A stretch of DNA of 46,736 nucleotides from GCA-2747515 sp964427825 (GTDB taxonomy: Bacteria > Patescibacteriota > Minisyncoccia > Moranbacterales > GCA-2747515). Below, one piece after another: positions 41,963 to 46,736 of the stretch (its first letter is position 1; each line of letters opens with the position of its first letter). The notes under the pieces were generated by a model. It had not been told where the DNA came from and made no database searches. It was given only the letters and a program-made list of their open reading frames with translations. The position numbers and the translations under genes are program-made. The DNA is taken from positions 1-46,736 of the forward strand of contig CAYRUU010000002.1 of the NCBI GenBank assembly GCA_964427825.1. The letters are read 5' to 3'.

Positions 41963-43747
41963 CTATGGACGTGTCTCAATCATACGGCCTTTGTCATCGC
42001 CCTCTGTAACAGGTGGTGGTGGCGGAGTAATGGTGACCTTATAACATTCACATGCTCGATCTGAAGTGCAGCCATCTATCGCGTCACGCTTAATCCACTG
42101 TACACCCTGTGTTGTTGCCGTACTGTTAGTGTCTCCCGGACATATAGCGGTATCAGAACCACAAATGACATTTTTCTCACCCTCACAAGCATAGGGTCCT
42201 TCTGTATACTCACATTTCTGCGTATCCGTGCATGCGTTCACCTTTCTCCAAGATATGTTCGTAGATACACCGCTGTTGTCACCAGGACACATTGTTGCAT
42301 GCGGTGGCAGTGAACCCGTACACGTAGCAGATACGGTATCACGAATAGTATACTCACACTTGCGCGCGTCTGTACATACATCCACCTTCTGCCAGGGCAT
42401 TGTTACAGATAATCCTATATGATCACTGGGGCACACTATTGCATTGGGCGGCAATGCCCCAGTGCACCCTACACTCACCGGTGGCGGTGTAGGCGCAGTC
42501 AAGCGTCGTGCATAACACACCGTCCTCGGTGCGCCCTTTTTGATATTACTCTCAGGAATGACGTACGATGCATTATATTTATCGGGATCCTGTCCTGTGA
42601 TTTCATACACACAGGTCCACGATGCCAGCTCACCCGGTTCCGGATACGTGGGTTTTATAATACGAATTGCGGCACCAGCACACCACCGATCAACACCGTA
42701 AACATCACGCAATGGCCACGAAGGGACACCAGAATTTTCATAACGAGAAATACCTTGCAGTAAACCATTGTATGGAATAATAAATGGAGCACTGGAATGT
42801 GGTGTACCTAGTGGCCCACACAGAGGCACCTGAACATTCTCAGTAACGCGAAGAGATGCAGAGCACTGCGCCGTCTCACCAATCACGTTGCGTACGGTAA
42901 CAGAACAGTCTTTATAACCGGCATAATTGAAAACTTGCTCATACCTGCCAGGGAGAAGCGGTATCGTGTTTCTTCCTCCAGGAGTCAGTGTACCTGCGCA
43001 TGTAGCTGTAGGGGTTCCTGTAAAATTTTGTGCAGTAAGCGTTACAGCGCCACGGTACGGCACTGAGCCGGAGCTCGGCGAAAATGAGAGGGAACATGTT
43101 GGCTTTTGTGGTCGTTCCTGCACTGTAAGAGATCCCGCACACGTGATTTGCCTACCAGCGGAATTCCGTACTATTGCAAAACATGTTTTTGTTCCCGGTG
43201 TAGAAAAATTTTGGTTATTGTACGTACCAGGAGGAAGAAGTATGGTATTTCTTCCACCAGCAACTAAATTACCCGTGCACGTGACCTCTGGTGTGCCCAC
43301 ATGGTTACGTGCACTCAAACTTACACTACCAGAATACGGTGCATACCCACTACTTGGTGAAAAAGAAAGTGTACATGATGGCATTGGCGGTATCACAACA
43401 ACGGAAGGTCTTGGTGGAGTGCAGTTCTTTACTGTTATAGTTTTCTTGTATTCTTTATCAGCAAAAGTAATGATTTCACCATTTCTATTACGCTGTGCAA
43501 TAAAGTGAAATGGAATCGTGTGCGTCCCAATAGGTAATTGACCAAGATTACTCTCTACATTTGCAAGACTTTGTGTGGTAGGTGTGTGATCGGATCCCAT
43601 GTCTTTACTGCTATTCGCAACCTGTGTACCATTAATAGACACTCTGTAGAGTGCTAAAATATTGGCACATGTATTGATTGACAGCGCCGCACTAGCAATT
43701 ATATCTTCCCCCGCACAATAAGTATCTTTTGAAAAACTGTATGACAA
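41963..43747 (-). CDS. Cysteine-rich Ig-repeat surface protein, 3' part of a frameshifted gene
   Basis: 594 aa from the TTG at 43747, but this is probably not a true start: the frame is open to 43783 and reads 'VTIRDTVGQTSILSYSFSKDTYC', a natural continuation of the gene upstream (43692-45267), which runs in another frame and overlaps by 56 nt. Removing one base near 43784-43790 joins them. Contents: an N-terminal beta domain with C-A-G; two copies of an Ig/PKD-like repeat 'CTLSFSPSSGYAPYSGSVSLSARN' / 'CSLSFSPSSGSVPYRGAVTLTAQN', each followed by 'TCTGNLVAGGRNTILLPPGTY'-type text; then three copies of a Cys-rich repeat 'CTGALPPNAIVCPSDHIGLSVTMPWQKVDVCTDARKCEYT'. Disulfide-stabilised, outside the cell. 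Function unknown. Confidence 0.75.
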   Translation of the reverse strand: MSYSFSKDTYCAGEDIIASAALSINTCANILALYRVSINGTQVANSSKDMGSDHTPTTQSLANVESNLGQLPIGTHTIPFHFIAQRNRNGEIITFADKEYKKTITVKNCTPPRPSVVVIPPMPSCTLSFSPSSGYAPYSGSVSLSARNHVGTPEVTCTGNLVAGGRNTILLPPGTYNNQNFSTPGTKTCFAIVRNSAGRQITCAGSLTVQERPQKPTCSLSFSPSSGSVPYRGAVTLTAQNFTGTPTATCAGTLTPGGRNTIPLLPGRYEQVFNYAGYKDCSVTVRNVIGETAQCSASLRVTENVQVPLCGPLGTPHSSAPFIIPYNGLLQGISRYENSGVPSWPLRDVYGVDRWCAGAAIRIIKPTYPEPGELASWTCVYEITGQDPDKYNASYVIPESNIKKGAPRTVCYARRLTAPTPPPVSVGCTGALPPNAIVCPSDHIGLSVTMPWQKVDVCTDARKCEYTIRDTVSATCTGSLPPHATMCPGDNSGVSTNISWRKVNACTDTQKCEYTEGPYACEGEKNVICGSDTAICPGDTNSTATTQGVQWIKRDAIDGCTSDRACECYKVTITPPPPPVTEGDDKGRMIETRP

Positions 43748-45267
43748 TATAGAGGTTTGCCCAACTGTGTCCCTTATGGTAACTCACCGATTGCGAATCC
43801 GCGTGCACGTCATATCCGCTGCCAAGTAATGCCACCATTGTGGTACACATTACAAAAAATACAGAAAATTGCCTCCCCTTCCTTTGCTTCACAAAACTAT
43901 AGATGATAATACCCAAAATAACCATTGCGGTAGCAAGTAGCACGCCGTAATAGATCATCTGCGTAGAAAATATTTTTGACTGTGCTGTCTGCGCTGCCTG
44001 CACCGCCTGTGATTGTACGGAAAAAGTATTTTCATCTAAGACAATTTTGTCTGCATTCTTAATTGTTAAAACAGCATAGGGATCCACGCAGTCTTTAGTA
44101 ATCGGTACCTCCAATACTATCACCCCTTCTTGTGCAGAGATATCTCGCTCAACAAACTCGCTACATTGCACACCGTGTGCATCCCGCAATATTACGGAAG
44201 CGATAAGACGTTGCTGTTGCGTATCCGCAAAGTTATGCTCCACGAAACGAGCATCGGGAAAATCATGCGCATTACCCGTCACAAACGCTGTGACTACCGC
44301 TGTGTTACCATATGCATAGCGATCCTTATCCAAGGAAATATTCTGTGCCGTAGCTGATTCACCACGTGTCACATAGCGAACGGAAATTGTATTGGTTATT
44401 GCATCACCCTGCGCGTCCGCAAAAAACAACGATACTTGATAGGATTGCGGATTTTCTTGCACCGTCAGCGGAAATCGCAAACTCTTGGTAACTCCGGCAG
44501 CGATGACCTCCGGCGCACCCTCGGCTTCACTGAGTATTCTTCCAAACATTGTGCGTTCCCGTGTGACGAATCGCGGTTGAAATGTGATATCAAAATCTGC
44601 AGTGTTCATGACCTTATCGCACTGAAGGAAGATGGCTTCGTGCGGATCAATATCCGTACCGCTCATGAGAGGATATTTTTGTTGTTCTCCTTCAATCGCA
44701 AGAAAGCATGAGTTCACATCAACAGCAATGCCGGGAATGTGGTCCGTGACAGAAACCAAACCAGCAGAAGCACCTCCATAAGGCATGCCCTTATCATTCG
44801 CAGCGAGAACCATCACACGAAAATCCCCAGTCAGCGTCATGGGGATGCTATAAGTGATTTTTTTATGCACTACCTGTCCCTTAGCCAGAGAGGTAACATC
44901 ATCGTAAGGACGTTGATCGGCAACAAAATATTTGTCACCACTTTTTTGCTGAAGTTCCACAATATATTTTACTTGTGGCTGCACATCACCATCATTGGAA
45001 AGATCAAACTCCAGCGTAAAATCTCGATTATTTTCGGAAATTTCACTATAGCGAGCATTATAAACATTTACAGCGAATGAAATTACTGCGTCTCCGCGTG
45101 TATCATTATGAGCATCTCCCACACTTTCAGATACAGCCTGTCCCTCCAAAAAACTACCACTCTCTTGCCGCCCTTCCGCAAAAGCTACTCCACCCCCCCG
45201 ACGCAGTGACGAGGGACAGAACGCATACGAGATATGTAATGCTCTGTATGATATAACGTTTACTCAT
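43692..45267 (-). CDS. Surface protein, 5' part; signal peptide out of frame across a G7 tract
   Basis: The long open frame runs 45149-43692 and has only a TTG start. Upstream, ATG at 45267 begins a good signal peptide (MSKRYIIQSITYLVCVLSL) that runs into a run of seven G (45193-45199) and then stops. With six G the frame continues 'TASGGGVAFAEGRQESGSFLEGQAVSES', giving a signal peptidase site A-F-A / E. The gene is therefore off as written. The body has beta-sandwich domains ('NRDFTLEFDLSNDGDVQPQVKYIVELQQKSG', 'QSYQVSLFFADAQGDAITNTISVRYV'), then a membrane hairpin: helix 'MIYYGVLLATAMVILGIIIYSFV', basic KQRKGR, helix 'FSVFFVMCTTMVALLG'. With the 3' part it would encode about 1100 aa. Confidence 0.75.
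45193..45199 (-). repeat. Homopolymer tract of seven G (minus strand) inside the signal-peptide codons
   Basis: Loss of one G (or gain of two) puts the ATG at 45267 in frame with the 43692-45149 reading frame. This is the sort of tract in which slipped-strand mispairing switches surface genes on and off. Confidence 0.7.
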
Positions 45268-45293
45268 AGTTCAATGATTAATGATTGAATGAT

Positions 45294-45848
45294 TTATTGA
45301 ATAATAACACGAATATTTTTTGTTGTCTTGTTGCCGGCACGGTCATACACTCGTACTTGTACACCGTGCACACCCTTGGAGATGTTATGTGGGAGATAAA
45401 AGTGATTGTCTTGTGTTCTGCGGATGCGTCCCCATACAGCGTATTTGTATCTTTTGACTTCATCATTATCCGTTGCTTTCCACCAGATCTTATCACCCGG
45501 ACGCTTATATAGCACCGCCGGCAAATCGGTGATGATAGGCTTTTCGGTGTCAATGCGTACTGTGTACGTATCCATGCCAATTTCCGCACCATTGCGATCA
45601 TAGTATATGACTCTGAGTTTGTGCTTTTTGTTTTTTTTGAGCGTGAGTTTCATTGACCATGTGCCATCCTGCGCAACTTTTGCATGTTTCTGCGCACCAC
45701 GCACATCACCCACAACCTTGCCGCCAGCAATACGTGGCAACGTCCCATAGAGTGTGATCGTGCGATCACGAACATAGAGTGTTTTGCGTGATGAAAGTTT
45801 GAAAGAACGATGTTTACCGTCAAAGTCAATGTCGCATTGGTACTGCTG
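45294..45848 (-). CDS. Ig-like C-terminal module of the esterase gene, separated by a frameshift
   Basis: This frame has no proper start; it begins to make sense at 'DIDFDGKHRSFKLSSRKTLY' (about 45848) and ends 'VQVRVYDRAGNKTTKNIRVIIQ', matching the C-terminal module of the 40625-41674 protein over its full length with very few gaps. The upstream frame (45650-46669) carries the N-terminal esterase part, and one missing base near 45838-45850 would join the two into a protein of 458 aa. So this is not an independent gene, but the 3' end of a broken or mis-assembled one. Its stop codon is 26 nt before the ATG of the next surface gene (45267). Confidence 0.75.
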   Translation of the reverse strand, partial: QQYQCDIDFDGKHRSFKLSSRKTLYVRDRTITLYGTLPRIAGGKVVGDVRGAQKHAKVAQDGTWSMKLTLKKNKKHKLRVIYYDRNGAEIGMDTYTVRIDTEKPIITDLPAVLYKRPGDKIWWKATDNDEVKRYKYAVWGRIRRTQDNHFYLPHNISKGVHGVQVRVYDRAGNKTTKNIRVIIQ

Positions 45849-46669
45849 ACTGCATAGGTACCAGACATCGTTGTCTGCGGTGCCGTCTCATCCACGCGCA
45901 GCGTCTTGGCAAAGTGCACTGCCCAGTTATACAATCGCACACTACTGTCAAATGTCGCGACAGTTCTATCATCGTCACGCACATTGCCCTTTGGCGACCC
46001 CACACCATGTGCACCGGTTTGCGAATTGATCACACCAGTGTACGCATAGGCCACTTTCTGATTTGTTCCGGTCGGTGCCCGATTTAATGTGATGCGTACG
46101 GTATCATTGCCGATAATAGCCACTTGCTCAACTGCGGCTGACGATGTGCTGTCCAAATATTCAAATCCCATGTGTGGCATGGCGCTGACATTGGTTGTAT
46201 CAAATTCAATTTTTGTTGCGCGATACGGAATTGAAAACCGCACATAAATCATGCGCCCGCTACGCACAATATCACGTGGTGACAACGGCTTCCACTGCAC
46301 GTTATGATTAAACACTGCATCCACAGCCTTTGCATAATATTCGCTCCATAATTTGGAACCATAGCGACCGTCATTCGCCTCATCCAAATGCAATTGATCC
46401 ACATAGTTTAAAAAATACTTTGGTCCCACGAGAAAGATTTTTCCCGGATTTTCTTCCGCTGCCGCCAACTGCCCCAAAGATACCACGGGGTTGGTGTGGT
46501 GAATATAATCTGACGCAAAGGAACTCTGTTGACATGTAAACATCGGCACTGTGCCCACCTGTCCGGTCACAGCCTTTACATCTGCTTCATAGTCCCTCTG
46601 CCACTCTATGAGATACGACTTGTACGTTTCAGCTGACACACCAGCGGCATCATCACTTTCTCCATGCAT
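45650..46669 (-). CDS. Sialate-O-acetylesterase-like (SGNH) protein, 5'-truncated and frameshifted
   Basis: The sequence from 46669 to about 45850 matches the SASA-type carbohydrate esterase family: 'MHGESDDAAGVSAETYKSYLIEWQRDYEADVKAVTGQVGTVPMF' carries the block-III H-G-E-S-D motif, and 'KYFLNYVDQLHLDEANDGRYGSKLWSEYYAKAVDAV' contains the catalytic D-x-x-H in 'DQLHL'. In the family the HGESD motif lies well inside the protein after a signal peptide and the nucleophile serine, so the front is missing; an in-frame TAA stands near 46684. Its last 56 residues (after 'SSTNATLTL') are out-of-frame text overlapping the Ig module. Probably a disrupted secreted esterase acting on acetylated glycans. 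Confidence 0.7.
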   Translation of the reverse strand: MHGESDDAAGVSAETYKSYLIEWQRDYEADVKAVTGQVGTVPMFTCQQSSFASDYIHHTNPVVSLGQLAAAEENPGKIFLVGPKYFLNYVDQLHLDEANDGRYGSKLWSEYYAKAVDAVFNHNVQWKPLSPRDIVRSGRMIYVRFSIPYRATKIEFDTTNVSAMPHMGFEYLDSTSSAAVEQVAIIGNDTVRITLNRAPTGTNQKVAYAYTGVINSQTGAHGVGSPKGNVRDDDRTVATFDSSVRLYNWAVHFAKTLRVDETAPQTTMSGTYAVSSTNATLTLTVNIVLSNFHHAKHSMFVIARSHSMGRCHVLLAARLWVMCVVRRNMQKLRRMAHGQ

Positions 46670-46680
46670 ATTTGTGTACA

Positions 46681-46736
46681 GTTAACACTATCCGGTAACA
46701 CTTGGTATGCTAAAAGGTAACACTGTTAACTAAAAC
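46681..46736. repeat. Short-repeat cluster at the window edge
   Basis: G-(G/T)-TAACACT occurs at 46681-46689, 46694-46702 and 46716-46724, and GTTAAC at 46681-46686 and 46725-46730 gives inverted ends. It interrupts the esterase-like gene exactly where its N-terminal half should continue. It could be the edge of an insertion element, a recombination site, or a repeat at which assembly stopped. Confidence 0.4.

Noticed and set aside
1..46736. CRISPR arrays, prophage or restriction-modification genes
   Set aside because: I looked for regularly spaced repeats and for phage or methylase motifs and saw none.

Overview
The window looks like part of a genome from the Candidate Phyla Radiation (Patescibacteria). 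The evidence is a set of essential genes scattered in small operons, several short proteins of the 'conserved in CPR, unknown function' kind, trimmed versions of common proteins (MiaB without a TRAM domain, DnaX without its zinc cysteines, tRNAs without an encoded CCA), a CPR-style VanW protein, and a TPR-containing O-antigen-ligase-like protein. TGA is used as an ordinary stop codon (for example at the end of valS), so this is not a TGA-recoded lineage. The exact phylum cannot be fixed from sequence alone; an Uhrbacteria/Magasanikbacteria-like relative is my guess. A run of 100 N at 6717-6816 is a scaffold gap, and the right edge sits in a short repeat next to a truncated gene, which suggests a contig end.

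Layout. 1-3174 (minus): the 5' part of a secreted subtilase that has lost two catalytic residues, HU, and RNase Y. 3543-6496: phosphomannomutase (plus), TrpS and a receiver-only response regulator (minus). After the gap lies the C-terminal part of a TrmB-like regulator. 7463-9994: RNase J with a long basic N-terminus, preceded by a transcribed, hairpin-rich stretch that may be a non-coding RNA. 10010-13065: secG, a peptide-type substrate-binding protein and phosphoglucose/phosphomannose isomerase as one unit. 13325-15562: superoxide reductase, a DEDDh exonuclease and MiaB. 15707-18896 (plus): a CPR hypothetical, GtrA, DnaX and tRNA-Gln. 18951-22792 (minus): two CPR hypotheticals, UppS, a polyprenyl synthetase and an ECF sigma factor. 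22862-29263 (plus): TsaD, ValS, a PrsW-like membrane protein, Hsp20 and VanW. 29302-29530: tRNA-Arg(TCT) and tRNA-Lys(CTT).

29594-37969 (minus) is a cell-envelope block: an O-antigen-ligase/TPR/LytR_C fusion, then an operon of a winged-helix regulator, RmuC, a small membrane protein, a family-2 glycosyltransferase, a WecA/MraY-type phosphosugar transferase and a DUF192 protein. It fits with the UppS and polyprenyl synthases, the sugar phosphate enzymes (phosphomannomutase, GPI/PMI) and GtrA as a polyprenyl-linked glycan pathway. Divergent from it is an 89 kDa-class protein made of a PP2C-like domain without metal ligands, a membrane helix and a beta-propeller-like exterior (38118-40514).

40625-46736 (minus) is a surface-protein locus and the most unusual part. 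It contains two paralogous Ig-like modules, a sialate-O-acetylesterase-like protein and a large cysteine-containing protein. Three single-base frame breaks are visible, and one lies exactly in a run of seven G inside a signal-peptide coding region, the classical arrangement of a phase-variable gene. Assembly error is the main alternative.

Regulation. About a dozen promoters fit TTGnnn - 17 bp - TATAAT/TATACT/TACACT. Shine-Dalgarno sequences are mostly weak, and some starts lie within about 10 nt of the -10 box, which points to leaderless messages.
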